Shown piece after piece: positions 1 to 9,331 of a stretch of DNA of 49,374 nucleotides (its first letter is position 1; every line of letters starts with the position of its first letter). The translations under genes and the position numbers were made by a program. The stretch covers positions 1 to 49,374 of the forward strand of contig JAIUMA010000020.1 in the NCBI GenBank assembly GCA_022565795.1, in the 5' to 3' direction. This DNA is from Balneolia bacterium. GTDB taxonomy: Bacteria; Bacteroidota; Rhodothermia; Balneolales; Cyclonatronaceae. Under the pieces are notes generated by a model, which saw only the letters and a program-made list of their open reading frames with translations, had not been told where the DNA came from and made no database searches.

Positions 1-2
1 CA

Positions 3-113
3 AAGCCTACGAAGTTAGCTGTCGGGTTCGGGCAGAGAGAATTAGCCCTATCAGAAGAATCTGAATTCACCCCAAAAATTGTTGGGTCCTCCGTTCAGGC
101 ATTAATTGCCTGA
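3..113 (+). CDS. Possible 3' end of an unidentified gene (partial)
   Basis: The frame starting at base 3 is open for 36 codons from the window edge to a TGA at 111-113. It reads as a plausible protein tail with short hydrophobic pieces such as LAVGFG and KIVGSSV. No start codon or family can be assigned because the 5' part lies outside the window. An open frame of this length occurs by chance fairly often, so this is weak. The rest of the stretch up to the SDR gene at 275 is AT-rich and shows nothing I can name. Confidence 0.2.
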   Translation, partial: KPTKLAVGFGQRELALSEESEFTPKIVGSSVQALIA

Positions 114-274
114 TTAAGCTGATAAATAATAGCAGAATTGTCTTTCACTTCAAAATATTTGTGCCTTTATTGTTGCATCAAATGTTTTTCCAAAAAGCTT
201 AAAGTGTTCAATAACTGATTTTTTTTTGGCAAGTGGAGTTCTGACTGAGCAAATCTAATAAACAAATCTTTTTT

Positions 275-1012
275 ATGAAACGAAGCGTGATAGTCACCGG
301 GGGCGCAAACGGGCTGGGTAAAGCAATAGCCTCTGGGTTCGCCGAAAAACGATACAATGTCGTAATCGCGGACGTAGATACGACTAACGGGAAAGCCCAT
401 GCTGAAGATCTCAAAAAGAGAGGATTTGATTCTTTGTTTGTGAAGTGTGATGTATCCCGTCCTGTCGATATCAAACGTATTGTTTCGACGACGCTGGAGA
501 AGTTTGGCAGGATTGATGTCATCATAAACAACGCTGGCGTTTCTGAATTTACCCCTCCCCTTGATCTTGACGTAAAGGACTGGGACCGCATTTTGAATAC
601 AAATCTCAGATCGGCTTTTCTGCTTAGCAAGGAAGCCATGCCTGCTATGAAATCGGCCGAAGGGGGTGCAATCATAAATATTGCGTCGACGCGTGCGCTC
701 ATGTCCGAGCAAAACGCTGAGGCTTATGCGGCATCCAAAGGCGGACTGCTGGCTCTCACGCATGCCATGGCCGTTTCGTTTACTGAATACGGGGTTCGGG
801 TGAACTGCATCAGTCCCGGCTGGATACACACCGGAGACTATAATAAACTTCGTGATGTTGATCATAACCAACACCCAAGCCGAAGAGTCGGGAAGCCGGA
901 TGATATAGCCCGGGCCTGTCTTTTCCTGTCAGATCCCGAAAATAATTTCATTAACGGCGAGAACCTCGTAATTGACGGCGGCATGACCCGAAAGATGATT
1001 TACGAACATTAA
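275..1012 (+). CDS. SDR family NAD(P)-dependent oxidoreductase
   Basis: This 245-residue protein is a classical short-chain dehydrogenase/reductase, a cytosolic Rossmann-fold oxidoreductase acting on alcohol or carbonyl groups. The cofactor-binding glycine motif TGGANGLG lies at residues 8-15. The structural NNAG motif is at 85-88. The catalytic set is Ser138, Tyr151 and Lys155 (YAASK). Asp33 at the end of strand 2 (VVIADVD) suggests NAD(H) rather than NADP(H) preference, which is an inference. The C-terminus has the usual NGENLVIDGG element. Length is normal for the family. The start is ATG after an AT-rich leader with no clear Shine-Dalgarno sequence. It stands alone, facing a convergent lipoprotein gene across a strong hairpin. 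The substrate cannot be told from sequence. Confidence 0.93.
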   Translation: MKRSVIVTGGANGLGKAIASGFAEKRYNVVIADVDTTNGKAHAEDLKKRGFDSLFVKCDVSRPVDIKRIVSTTLEKFGRIDVIINNAGVSEFTPPLDLDVKDWDRILNTNLRSAFLLSKEAMPAMKSAEGGAIINIASTRALMSEQNAEAYAASKGGLLALTHAMAVSFTEYGVRVNCISPGWIHTGDYNKLRDVDHNQHPSRRVGKPDDIARACLFLSDPENNFINGENLVIDGGMTRKMIYEH

Positions 1013-1063
1013 TAGTGCCCCATCGCTGTAATCAGTTTCCTGAGGCCATCACCTTAAAAGCAA

Positions 1064-1095
1064 AAAGGGACAGCTCCGAGTGAAGCTGTCCCTTT
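1064..1095. terminator. Bidirectional intrinsic terminator
   Basis: A perfect 12-bp inverted repeat (arms 1064-1075 and 1084-1095, 8-base loop) sits between the convergent 3' ends of the SDR gene and the DUF4382 gene. An A-tract precedes the left arm and a short T-tract closes the right arm, so it can serve both strands. Confidence 0.8.
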
Positions 1096-1142
1096 GAAAT
1101 CCTGTTGCCAATTGCGGCAAGGTATTTTAAAATCAGATCAGA

Positions 1143-2030
1143 TTATTCATCATCACCATTTTCATCGTCATCGTCGTCGTCATCATCATCGTCGTCGTCA
1201 CCGTTGTCGCCGTTTCCGTTTGATGGCTCCAGCTGAATAACACCGGCGTCGGTTCGCTCACCGAGGTCAACTTCGAGGCCTTCAACAGTAGCCGGCTCGA
1301 AATCGCCTGTAGTAGCAGTGACATTAAGGTCATAGGTCTGTGCTTCCAAACCTACCAACAGGAATTCACCGCCTGAGTTGGCAAACGTTGTTGTATAAAC
1401 CGTATCGGCTACAATCGCCTGAATCTGCGCATTAGCTTCAGCAGGAACGACCGTTCCGGCTATGGTTCCGGTAAGTGCTTCCTCATAAGCGCGGATTACC
1501 GGCTTCAGTATGAAGTCGTTAACAGGTGAGTTTCCGGTTCTAACCAGCGACTTGGATACATCAAAATCAAGAACAAGGGTATAGCGTACGCCCGGCTCCA
1601 GTTCTGCATCAACGTTGATTTTGAGTCCGCTCTGCTGTGCGCTAGGTGTCTTCAGGCTGAAAACTTCTCCGTCATGAGATACCACGCTGTTTTCTTCACC
1701 AAGGATGAGTCGCACCTGATTGTAATGGCCACCTTCTACCTCTTCCTCACCCAGCGTGACGAAGTTTCCGTTCACAAGATCAAGCAGATTGTATATTTCA
1801 TCGGGCTCGCCAATGGTTACCCACCCGTTGCCGTTGGAGCTGTTTACACGTACTTCTTTCACCTGAACATTTACCTCGGCAATGTTCTCTACAGGAGTGT
1901 CGTGCATTCTGATTTCAAAAATGGCCGGCGCGTCGCTCGAAGGGCTGCTTGCGTTATCGCATGCAAAAAGGCCAAATGCCAGAACGGCGCTCATCAGAAT
2001 CCCTGATACAGTTTTAGCTGAATTCAACAT
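1143..2030 (-). CDS. DUF4382 domain lipoprotein with poly-aspartate tail
   Basis: A 295-residue predicted lipoprotein. Residues 1-24 form a signal peptide ending in a lipobox (LFAC, Cys24), followed by a Ser-rich linker. The next ~150 residues match the DUF4382 pattern: the opening MHDTP, a VNVQVKEVRV strand, YNLLDLVNG, GHYNQVRLIL and LKTPSAQQSGLKI. This family is of unknown function and common in marine bacteria. A carboxypeptidase-regulatory-like beta domain follows at about 187-270 (GTIAGTVVPAEA ... GEFLLVGLEAQTYDL). The protein ends in an Asn/Gly/Asp tail containing 12 consecutive Asp, which could bind Ca2+ or reflect salt adaptation (inference). It is monocistronic between hairpin 1064-1095 and an AT-rich upstream region. 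Confidence 0.88.
   Translation of the reverse strand: MLNSAKTVSGILMSAVLAFGLFACDNASSPSSDAPAIFEIRMHDTPVENIAEVNVQVKEVRVNSSNGNGWVTIGEPDEIYNLLDLVNGNFVTLGEEEVEGGHYNQVRLILGEENSVVSHDGEVFSLKTPSAQQSGLKINVDAELEPGVRYTLVLDFDVSKSLVRTGNSPVNDFILKPVIRAYEEALTGTIAGTVVPAEANAQIQAIVADTVYTTTFANSGGEFLLVGLEAQTYDLNVTATTGDFEPATVEGLEVDLGERTDAGVIQLEPSNGNGDNGDDDDDDDDDDDDENGDDE
1164..1199 (-). repeat. Trinucleotide tract encoding 12 Asp
   Basis: Twelve consecutive GAT/GAC codons in the 3' end of the DUF4382 gene form an imperfect triplet microsatellite. Unit loss or gain would keep the reading frame, so tail length may vary between strains. Confidence 0.85.
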
Positions 2031-2189
2031 AGTTTTTTTCTTTAATTGATGTTTAGTTTTGACTTCAACCCGCGGGAAGTCTCTTGATGTGGTTTACCCG
2101 CGCAAGTTTGTCTCAAGTCATAGTTTTAGTTGTCCACGATACAACTATTACACATTACAATTGTGCCATACCCACATAGAAACTGATTT

Positions 2190-3602
2190 TCAAAAAGATT
2201 CCGGAAGGTTAAGAATATCGTAAAGTACAGGGCCTGTCGATCCGGAGAAATCAATACCCAGAAGTCTTGCAGCAGTTGGAGCTACTGAACGGGCGTCGAT
2301 AAGTTCCAGCTGAGTTCCTTTTTTGATTCCCCGGCCTGAAGCCACAAACAAAGAATGCATTTGTGGAAAATCTGAGTGAAACCCGTGGTGACCAGCGCTG
2401 TAATCAATATCGCGGCTGCTTACAAGCGTCTCCATCGATGCCAACGAGGCGGAAAGGCCATATCCCGGTTTTGTAAAAATTGCCAGCTCTCCCGATTGAT
2501 CACTTTCTGAAGGAAGTGGTAAGCCATGATGTGGAAAATCCTCAGCCCTTACTACCTTATAGATTCCTTCGTGATCTTCAAACAGTACTTTTACCTGTTC
2601 AATAGCTTCATAGTCAGAGGGATCTTCAAAATAGATCATACCAAAACCACCATTGACGATAGCCTGGGCCCGACCCGCTTTGACAGAGTTATTCTCATCA
2701 ACCTCCAGAAATCCGGCATTAATCAGGAGCCGGTTGGGGAGTATTGCCTTGTTGGTATTGCTAAATCCATGATCAGAAACGATAAAAATAGTGGTTCGAT
2801 CACGAATGCCCCGGTCTTCTAAAGCCCGGACAACATCACCAACCTGATAGTCGGCCAGCGCCATAGCGGTATAACCGGTCTCAGTGTGCACACCCTGCCG
2901 GTGAAGCGTGGTATCTACGTTAAGCAGGTGCAGCATGAGCAGATTCGGCATTCGATTTTCAATGAGGTGAATCGCGGCACGTGTCCAGACGTCATCGCGG
3001 CCGGCGCTGCTGTTGCGCCACAAGGCCATGGTATTCATGTCCTCGAGTATTCCGGCTTCGAATAAATCCCACAGAAGATCTTCAGTCATGTGTCCGACAT
3101 TATCGGGTGTATCCGGAAAACTGTCATGCAGGGTTCCTGCATTTCGCGTAACGGGCCAGTTAATCTCGCCGGTAGTCAAACCTTTGGCAAAAGCCACATC
3201 ATACAGCGTTTCAACAGGAGTAAGCTCTTCTTTGTCGAACGGAGGCTGTACGCGCACGGGCAATCCGCCGTTTGATCTTACCACGCGTCCGTTAAATAGA
3301 ACATGATGTTTTTCTGAGCCCACTCCGGAGATCAACGTTGTGTGGTTGGGCCAGGTCAGTGACGGATTCGACGGAACCAGACCTTCAGCCCACGCACCCT
3401 CTCTGGCAAGCGAACGAATGACTGGTGCCGGAACGCGATGATCCCAGAGCGCTTGTGCAGAAAAGCCATCAATACTTATAATAACGACATAGTGTTCAGC
3501 AACAGCTTTCTGATCAGTGGCAATCGCTCGATTTGATACCATGCCATTTAACATGATGACAACGGCAATCATTATCACATAAGAGAAAAAACTTTTTTCC
3601 AT
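2190..3602 (-). CDS. Alkaline phosphatase superfamily ENPP-like phosphodiesterase
   Basis: A secreted or periplasmic nucleotide pyrophosphatase/phosphodiesterase-type hydrolase. The frame is open up to 3665, but the start at 3602 is preferred because it puts a signal peptide (MEKSFFSYVIMIAVVIMLNG) at the N-terminus; this gives 470 residues. Superfamily metal-site motifs are visible in order: first Asp in IISIDGF, the nucleophilic Thr in WPNHTTL, Asp and His in NVDTTLHRQG, Asp-His in IVSDHGF, and the late His in AGHHGF. These fit a two-zinc ENPP active site. Likely substrates are nucleotide or phosphate diesters, but this subgroup also contains phospholipases, so the substrate is open. It is followed at distance by no clear terminator. 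Confidence 0.88.
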   Translation of the reverse strand: MEKSFFSYVIMIAVVIMLNGMVSNRAIATDQKAVAEHYVVIISIDGFSAQALWDHRVPAPVIRSLAREGAWAEGLVPSNPSLTWPNHTTLISGVGSEKHHVLFNGRVVRSNGGLPVRVQPPFDKEELTPVETLYDVAFAKGLTTGEINWPVTRNAGTLHDSFPDTPDNVGHMTEDLLWDLFEAGILEDMNTMALWRNSSAGRDDVWTRAAIHLIENRMPNLLMLHLLNVDTTLHRQGVHTETGYTAMALADYQVGDVVRALEDRGIRDRTTIFIVSDHGFSNTNKAILPNRLLINAGFLEVDENNSVKAGRAQAIVNGGFGMIYFEDPSDYEAIEQVKVLFEDHEGIYKVVRAEDFPHHGLPLPSESDQSGELAIFTKPGYGLSASLASMETLVSSRDIDYSAGHHGFHSDFPQMHSLFVASGRGIKKGTQLELIDARSVAPTAARLLGIDFSGSTGPVLYDILNLPESF

Positions 3603-3699
3603 TTGCGCGGCATATTGAGATTCCAGACCGGAATTAATTGAATCAAACAAATTATCCATGTACAAATACTTTTTGAGCAGCTTTTTATAATAAAAATAG

Positions 3700-3719
3700 C
3701 AACTCCCGTTGCGGAGTTG
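3700..3719 (-). terminator. Weak intrinsic terminator
   Basis: A perfect 7-bp stem (arms 3700-3706 and 3713-3719). Read on the minus strand it is followed within a few bases by a T-rich run. It lies about 150 bases beyond the end of the outer-membrane protein gene and ahead of the phosphodiesterase gene. Confidence 0.45.
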
Positions 3720-3867
3720 GGTGGTGATCTGATAAATACTTTACTGCCGGATTGCTTTCCTATAATAATATTTTGTCCGGCAGGGTGTAAGATACTCTTT
3801 TTGGCACATAGTATCGGCATGCATAGCCTTATGTAATCTTGCCCGCCCGAGACCATTTTTAGAATAC

Positions 3868-4719
3868 CTATCTCAGCTGAAAGCTGATTCCGCCCATGAG
3901 ATAGTTTATCCATGCGAAGTTGTACACATCATCAGTATCAGCACCGCCGTCGAGGAAGCGGTATCCCGCGAACAGGCTCCAGTTTTCATTAAGGCGGAAA
4001 TTACCGTGGAGCGTAGCGTCAATCGCTCTTCCCTGCTGTGCAAACAGACCTTCGGCATCCAGCACGGCAGAAAAGCGATCGGTTAAGTTAGCGCTTGTGC
4101 GGAAGTGAAGCAGCGGCACAAATCCCAGATCGGAGTTAGAATCGCGGAGATCACCCTGTACCAGCTCTACTTCTGCGTCGCGAATAAGAACAGCTGCTCC
4201 TGCTCCGATTTCCCAGCGGTCATCGCGGAAGAAATCGTACCTGTAGGTTGCACGATAGGTATTGAAACGATACGATCCTTCGGTGGGCAGGCCCGCAGCA
4301 AACTCGGACTGTTCAAAAAAGACCGGCTCTTCGAGTATACCTGTACCGGTTTTAGTTAGCGGCGCAAAAAGCAGCCGCACATTATGGCGTTCACCAAAGC
4401 CCATGTTTAGGTTGAGGCGAATATAGGCATCTGCTCCGGTACCAATCAGATCAAGCATATCGAATTTAGTACCCTCATCTCCGGGAATGCGGACTTCGTT
4501 CTGTGAAAACCAAAAGCCACCTGTTTCAATATCCAGACCCACGCGGAATCCGGGTAGTTCATCGGCTGGGTTAACCGCTTCGCCAATCACAATCGGATCC
4601 TCAATATCCTGGGCAATCAGCCCATTTTGCAAACCAATAATAAGCAGCACAGACAGAAAGAATGCCGAGGTGATTTTTTTCAAATAATTGATGTCACTGT
4701 GTGTTTGAATAGCTTTCAT
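3868..4719 (-). CDS. Outer-membrane beta-barrel protein, unknown function
   Basis: A roughly 283-residue exported protein. A hydrophobic signal segment (FFLSVLLIIGLQNGLIA) ends before QDIEDP. The rest alternates polar and aromatic residues in beta-hairpins typical of small barrels, for example YRFNTYRATYRYDFF, WEIGAGAAVLIRDAEVEL and NWSLFAGYRFLDGG, and ends in a strand (YLMGGISFQLR). The start is uncertain: ATG at 4719 or ATG at 4737, six codons upstream, are both possible. I do not recognise a named family. By architecture it may be a porin-like or lipid-A-modifying-type barrel, but no catalytic motif is visible. It is flanked by hairpins on both sides, so probably monocistronic. Confidence 0.78.
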   Translation of the reverse strand: MKAIQTHSDINYLKKITSAFFLSVLLIIGLQNGLIAQDIEDPIVIGEAVNPADELPGFRVGLDIETGGFWFSQNEVRIPGDEGTKFDMLDLIGTGADAYIRLNLNMGFGERHNVRLLFAPLTKTGTGILEEPVFFEQSEFAAGLPTEGSYRFNTYRATYRYDFFRDDRWEIGAGAAVLIRDAEVELVQGDLRDSNSDLGFVPLLHFRTSANLTDRFSAVLDAEGLFAQQGRAIDATLHGNFRLNENWSLFAGYRFLDGGADTDDVYNFAWINYLMGGISFQLR

Positions 4720-4829
4720 AATCAGGGAGTTTATCATCTGTTGGTTGATATCTTCTTTCCGATATAAATGTTAGAAATCAGCTGATAATTCCCGTAACTG
4801 CCTCTCTAAGTGGTTGCATCACATAAAAA

Positions 4830-4860
4830 TGCCCGCCTCTGTTTTATACAAAGGCGGGCA
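4830..4860 (-). terminator. Intrinsic terminator of the T9SS-cargo gene
   Basis: A perfect 9-bp GC-rich stem (arms 4830-4838 and 4852-4860). On the minus strand it is followed directly by a run of five T, 38 bases past the stop of the gene ending at 4898. Confidence 0.82.
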
Positions 4861-4897
4861 CCTGCAGCTTTTAAAACCGCTAACCTTAGAGTGAATA

Positions 4898-6148
4898 CTA
4901 CTTTACAAGCATCATTTTTCCGGTCAGCATTTCGCCTGCTGCCTGAAGCCTGTAGAAATAGACACCGCTTGGAAGACCGGAGGCATTAAAATACACGGAG
5001 TGGGTTCCGGCCGCGTATGCGCCTGAGGCGAGCTGACTTACCATTCGTCCGCCAACATCATATACCGTAAGGCTTATTTCAACATTTTCTCGCAGCGTAA
5101 ACTCAATCTGTGCGCCGGGGTTGAACGGGTTCGGGTAGTTTTGCCCGAGAGTAATGGTCCGGGGTAAGTCTAACTCTTCGATGGAAACAACGGCACCTTC
5201 AGTGGTCCAAAATCTTCCGCTTGTACCCACGGCCCAGCCGCTGCCGTTGTCGAAAAAGTGAAAGCCGGTTACGGTCGCAAATGAAGTGAACTCATCTTCG
5301 TCCCAGTCAATACCGCCGTTACCCGTGCTGAAAATACCGCTGAATACGCCGGCATAGCCAACGCTTTCGGAGACAAACCAGATATCACGCGTAATGAAAT
5401 CAAGCTCACCGACTTCATTCCACTCCGTACCGTTTGTAGTACGATATACATTCCCGTTTTGGGATGCCATGAATCCGTTTTGCGCATCGATCATGTGAAT
5501 ACTGATGAGCGTCTCCTGATCGCCGGTTAGAAAGTTTCCCCAGCTTTCGCCACCGTTTGTGGTGTAGTGCGTGTTACCACTGAGTCCGGAAATCCAGCCG
5601 CGCTGCCCATCAATAAAAAAGACATCGTATAGAGCGTGATTCCCAAGCTCGTTTTGCATCACATTCCATGTTTCGCCTCCGTTGCTGCTGTGAGCTATCA
5701 CCTGATTACCCTGTGCACCTCCCACGGCCCAGATATTCTGATCATCTGCCGCGTAAGCTGATTCCAAAAACCAAAGATCATCATCATCAAATGAAGTCCA
5801 GGTCTCGCCACCGTCATTGGTATGGAAAATAATTCCGGAGCTGAAAATCTCACCTCCGACCGCCACGCCGTTTGAAGGCGATGTGAAGGCAATTTTCGTT
5901 AATTCAAGCTCGTCATTTTCATCCTGGTACTGAATGCTCCAGGTTTCACCACCGTCGGAGGTGTGAAGAATGGTTCCGCGCTCGCCTGCGGCCCAGCCGA
6001 GATCATCATTAACAAAATGAATATCGTAAAGCGTCATATTGATACCCTCAAACGTGCGGGGTGTCCAGTCGGCCTGAGCAAATGCCTGGTTCGGGTTAAA
6101 AACCAAAAGCACTGTCAGGGAGATAAATAGTGGGTAGATTATTTTCAT
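4898..6148 (-). CDS. YCF48/BNR-repeat protein with T9SS type A sorting domain
   Basis: A 416-residue secreted protein. Residues 1-24 are a signal peptide. From about residue 30 to 330 it has repeated WD/BNR-like units built around GWAAGERGTILHTSDGGETW, each ending in DGGETW, NGGETW or NGGESW, as in YCF48/HCF136 beta-propellers. The last ~80 residues are a type IX secretion sorting domain: LGQNYPNPFNP, a YDVGGRMV strand, LPSGVYFYRL and the final GKMMLVK. So it should cross the outer membrane through T9SS and be anchored or released at the surface. The propeller's ligand is unknown; photosystem assembly is not implied. It is flanked by a strong terminator and an AT-rich upstream region. Confidence 0.92.
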   Translation of the reverse strand: MKIIYPLFISLTVLLVFNPNQAFAQADWTPRTFEGINMTLYDIHFVNDDLGWAAGERGTILHTSDGGETWSIQYQDENDELELTKIAFTSPSNGVAVGGEIFSSGIIFHTNDGGETWTSFDDDDLWFLESAYAADDQNIWAVGGAQGNQVIAHSSNGGETWNVMQNELGNHALYDVFFIDGQRGWISGLSGNTHYTTNGGESWGNFLTGDQETLISIHMIDAQNGFMASQNGNVYRTTNGTEWNEVGELDFITRDIWFVSESVGYAGVFSGIFSTGNGGIDWDEDEFTSFATVTGFHFFDNGSGWAVGTSGRFWTTEGAVVSIEELDLPRTITLGQNYPNPFNPGAQIEFTLRENVEISLTVYDVGGRMVSQLASGAYAAGTHSVYFNASGLPSGVYFYRLQAAGEMLTGKMMLVK

Positions 6149-6353
6149 GAACTAATAGTTAGGTTTGGAGAAAAAGGCCTGAATAGCCCTTCAATCCAAT
6201 GCGTAAAAATCCCCTGAGTTGTGCACCTTCACCCGAATTTTTTTTGAGTAAATGTAAAAAGATGGAAAGGGTAATGGCCTCAGTGCCCGATTTCACGCTT
6301 CGGGGCAAACCCGTAAATCAGAATTTCATACATTGACGGACATCAATATTTTT

Positions 6354-6379
6354 GGTGATGCTTCCCCGAAGCCATCACC
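6354..6379. promoter_or_regulatory. Hairpin in the S9 peptidase leader
   Basis: Inverted repeat with arms 6354-6364 and 6368-6379 (11 pairs plus one bulged G, 3-base loop), ending 37 bases before the peptidase ATG. Its arms contain GGTGATG and CATCACC, the word repeated throughout the window and also in the terminator downstream of this gene. The role is unknown: mRNA stability, attenuation or a DNA site. Confidence 0.5.
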
Positions 6380-6416
6380 CTGCAACTTCAAACATAACCA
6401 AACTCCTATCGAGCCT

Positions 6417-9308
6417 ATGCGATACCTGCTCATTATTATTCTATTTTTCTTCGTTTCTTGCGCTGCCACGGGCCAAAGCGGCACCCCAAGCGACAAGCGC
6501 CCGCTTGACCACAGCGACTTTGACCAGTGGCGCTCTATCAGCAATCCTGAATTTACCCGCGACGGCGGATTTCTTGTCTATGCGCTCAACCCTCAGGAAG
6601 GCGATGGCGAGCTGGTTGTTCGCAACCTGAGCACCAATAGCGACACTTCGCTTGAGCGCGGTCGTAACTTCCAGCTCAACTACGATGGCACCCATCTTGC
6701 CTACTTTATTTCTCCGACATACGCCGATCAACGCCAGGCGAGAATCGACGGAAAGCGTCCGTCCAGCGTTTTCGACGACACGCTTGCTGTTTTCATCCTT
6801 TCATCCGGTGATTTAGAAAAAATTGCCGAAGTCACCTCCTTCAAGATGCCCGAGAAATCGGGTGAATGGCTTGCTTTTCTCTACGACCGCGAGCTTAATG
6901 ATGCAGAAGAAAACGAAGAGCCTGAAGAAGACCGTGCTTCTGCACAGCAGGATGATGTGTCTAACGGCGTAATCGAAACGGAGAACGATCTTGTTGTCCG
7001 CAATCTTCGCAACGGCACAGAAATTGTAATTAACTACGTGGAAAATTACTATTTCTCAAAACACGGCGAGCGTCTGATCTTTACAACCGCACCCGACGAT
7101 ACCCTTCAGCAGAACGGCGTTTATGTGCTTGATCTCGCTTCGGGCAAACGCATGAACATCAGCAGCGGACTTGAAAACTACCGTTCCGTCACTATGGATT
7201 CCACCGGATCGCAGGTTGCCTTCCTGGCCATGCCCGCCAAAGCCGATGATAATGATGAAAGCGACGAAGAAAGCGAAAATGGCAATGGCAACGGGAACAA
7301 TTATGACGACGATGCACCGGATTACTACGGTCTCTACTACTGGGCTATGGGGCAGGATCAAGCCCGCCTGATTGCCGATCAGGAGTCCGAGTGGCTGACC
7401 GACTCGTGGATGATTAACGAGCACAGCCGTCCGTCGTTCTCCTATGATGGCTCCCGTCTGCTTTTCGGAACAGCACCTGAGCCCATGCGCCGTGACCGCT
7501 CCGTGGAAGAAATTGACATGGCCGATGTGGACGTCTGGAGCTGGACAGACGAGCGCCTGCAGACCCAGCAGCTGGTTCAGCTCAATCAGGACCGCCGCAA
7601 TACCTATCGGGCTGTTTATCACATTTCTGATGAGCGTTTTGTGCAGCTCGAAGACCGTGAAATGGAGAACATAAGTATTCCGAATCGCAACAACGCTGAT
7701 TTTGCCATCGGTACGCAAAACCGCCACTACCTTCACCTTACCCAATGGGCCGGATTCCCTGCACTCACCGATATCTACACTGTTGATGTCTCCACCGGTG
7801 AGCGCACCCTTTTTGCAGAGCGCGTGAAAGCATCCAGTAGTTTCTCGCCGGATGGTAACTACTTCATCTGGTACGACTACGCCGACCAGAACTGGCATAC
7901 GCTTCACCTGGCAAGCGGAGAAGTACGCAACCTGACCGGACATCTGGACGTGCCTTTCTACAACGAGCTTCACGACAGTCCGTCGGATCCTGGCCCCCTT
8001 GGTATCGAAGGCTGGACTGAAGGTGATGAGCACGTCATCATCAGAGATTTCTTTGACCTTTGGGTATTTGACCCTTCGCAGGAAAACGGAGGGCGTCTGC
8101 TCACCGGCGGATACGGACGTGACAATAACATCATCCTGCGCAGCTTTAATCCGGACCGGGAATCCAGATATTTCAGCAGCGACGAGGTGTATCTGAGCGC
8201 GTTTTATGATGAGGACAAATCATCCGGATTCTACCGCACAATCTTCAGCGCTGATGAAAGTCCGAATCAGCTCTGGCGTGATGCTTACCGTGCTTTTACT
8301 CCTGTTAAAGCAGACGATTCTGACCAATGGATGGTTCGTAAATCAACCTTCCAGAAGTACCAGGACATTTATCTGACCGACCGCAATTTCAGCAGATTTA
8401 ATCAGATTACTGAAGCTAATCCGCAGCAGTCCGATTATCTATGGGGTGATGTACAGCTGTTCCGTTTCAACACGCTCGACGGTGAAGAAATGGACGGTTT
8501 GCTTTATCTGCCTGAAAACTTCGATCCGGAAAGAGAGTACCCGATGATTGTGTACTTCTACGAACGTACGTCAAACCGCAAGCACTGGTACCGCGCTCCT
8601 GCGCCGTCGGCATCGACTATTACACCGGCATTCTACACAAGCCGCGGCTACATCGTGGCCATGCCGGATATTGTGTATCGTGAAGGCCTTCCCGGCCGCA
8701 GCGCTGAAGACGCCGTTATCGGAATGACGCTCCACCTGCTCGACAGAGGTTTTGTCGCAAGAGACCGGATTGCTCTTCAGGGTCAGAGCTGGGGCGGCTA
8801 TCAGATTGCGCACATCATTACCCGCACCGATATGTTTGCGGCGGCCATGGCAGGCGCACCTGTAGTGAACATGATAAGCGCTTATGGCGGTATTCGCTGG
8901 GCAAGCGGCCTCAACAGACAGTTCCAGTATGAGCAGACCCAAAGCCGGATTGGCGGCACCTTATGGGAGCGTCAGCAATATTATATCGAGAACTCACCCA
9001 TTTTCTTTGCCGACCGCGTAAGCACTCCGCTTCTGATGATGCATAACGACGAAGACGGCGCGGTGCCGTGGTATCAGGGTATCGAGTTTTTCACCGCTCT
9101 GAAACGACTTGATCAGCCTGTGTGGATGCTCAACTACAACGGCGAAGCTCACAACCTTCGCGATCGCGTGAACCGCAAGGATCTGTCGGTGCGCATGCAG
9201 CAGTTCTTCGATCACTACCTGATGGACGCGCCCATGCCCGTCTGGATGAAGTACGGCGTACCAGCCGTCGAAAAAGGCCTGCATCAGGGTTTTGAGCTTG
9301 TTGAATAA
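6417..9308 (+). CDS. S9 family (prolyl oligopeptidase-type) peptidase, lipoprotein
   Basis: An exported serine peptidase of 963 residues. I chose ATG 6417 because it begins a lipoprotein signal (MRYLLIIILFFFVSC); a longer frame from 6333 would put 28 hydrophilic residues in front. The N-terminal ~600 residues are a WD40-like beta-propeller with repeated strand patterns. They carry an acidic insertion around residues 270-300 (DDNDESDEESENGNG). The C-terminal alpha/beta-hydrolase domain carries the triad Ser791 (GQSWGGYQ), Asp880 (NDEDGAVPW) and His912 (GEAHNLRD). The family cleaves short peptides, often after proline, or acts as acylaminoacyl peptidase. Probable role is peptide scavenging in the periplasm. 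A strong terminator follows, and it has no operon partner. Confidence 0.93.
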   Translation: MRYLLIIILFFFVSCAATGQSGTPSDKRPLDHSDFDQWRSISNPEFTRDGGFLVYALNPQEGDGELVVRNLSTNSDTSLERGRNFQLNYDGTHLAYFISPTYADQRQARIDGKRPSSVFDDTLAVFILSSGDLEKIAEVTSFKMPEKSGEWLAFLYDRELNDAEENEEPEEDRASAQQDDVSNGVIETENDLVVRNLRNGTEIVINYVENYYFSKHGERLIFTTAPDDTLQQNGVYVLDLASGKRMNISSGLENYRSVTMDSTGSQVAFLAMPAKADDNDESDEESENGNGNGNNYDDDAPDYYGLYYWAMGQDQARLIADQESEWLTDSWMINEHSRPSFSYDGSRLLFGTAPEPMRRDRSVEEIDMADVDVWSWTDERLQTQQLVQLNQDRRNTYRAVYHISDERFVQLEDREMENISIPNRNNADFAIGTQNRHYLHLTQWAGFPALTDIYTVDVSTGERTLFAERVKASSSFSPDGNYFIWYDYADQNWHTLHLASGEVRNLTGHLDVPFYNELHDSPSDPGPLGIEGWTEGDEHVIIRDFFDLWVFDPSQENGGRLLTGGYGRDNNIILRSFNPDRESRYFSSDEVYLSAFYDEDKSSGFYRTIFSADESPNQLWRDAYRAFTPVKADDSDQWMVRKSTFQKYQDIYLTDRNFSRFNQITEANPQQSDYLWGDVQLFRFNTLDGEEMDGLLYLPENFDPEREYPMIVYFYERTSNRKHWYRAPAPSASTITPAFYTSRGYIVAMPDIVYREGLPGRSAEDAVIGMTLHLLDRGFVARDRIALQGQSWGGYQIAHIITRTDMFAAAMAGAPVVNMISAYGGIRWASGLNRQFQYEQTQSRIGGTLWERQQYYIENSPIFFADRVSTPLLMMHNDEDGAVPWYQGIEFFTALKRLDQPVWMLNYNGEAHNLRDRVNRKDLSVRMQQFFDHYLMDAPMPVWMKYGVPAVEKGLHQGFELVE

Positions 9309-9331
9309 AGGAATTAATCAAATAGACACAT

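Noticed and set aside
3-113. Resemblance of the partial frame to the end of tryptophan synthase alpha (VGFG ... IVGSS)
   Set aside because: The spacing is roughly right but the frame stops only a few residues later, where a real TrpA needs over 20 more, and conserved residues between the motifs are missing.
4898-6148. Repeated units as a possible CRISPR or DNA repeat
   Set aside because: The repetition is at protein level (DGGETW units of a YCF48 propeller) with varied DNA and no spacer pattern.
7056-8033. A 325-codon open frame on the minus strand
   Set aside because: It lies wholly antisense to the S9 peptidase gene, whose catalytic triad and propeller are intact. The antisense product has no recognisable domain.
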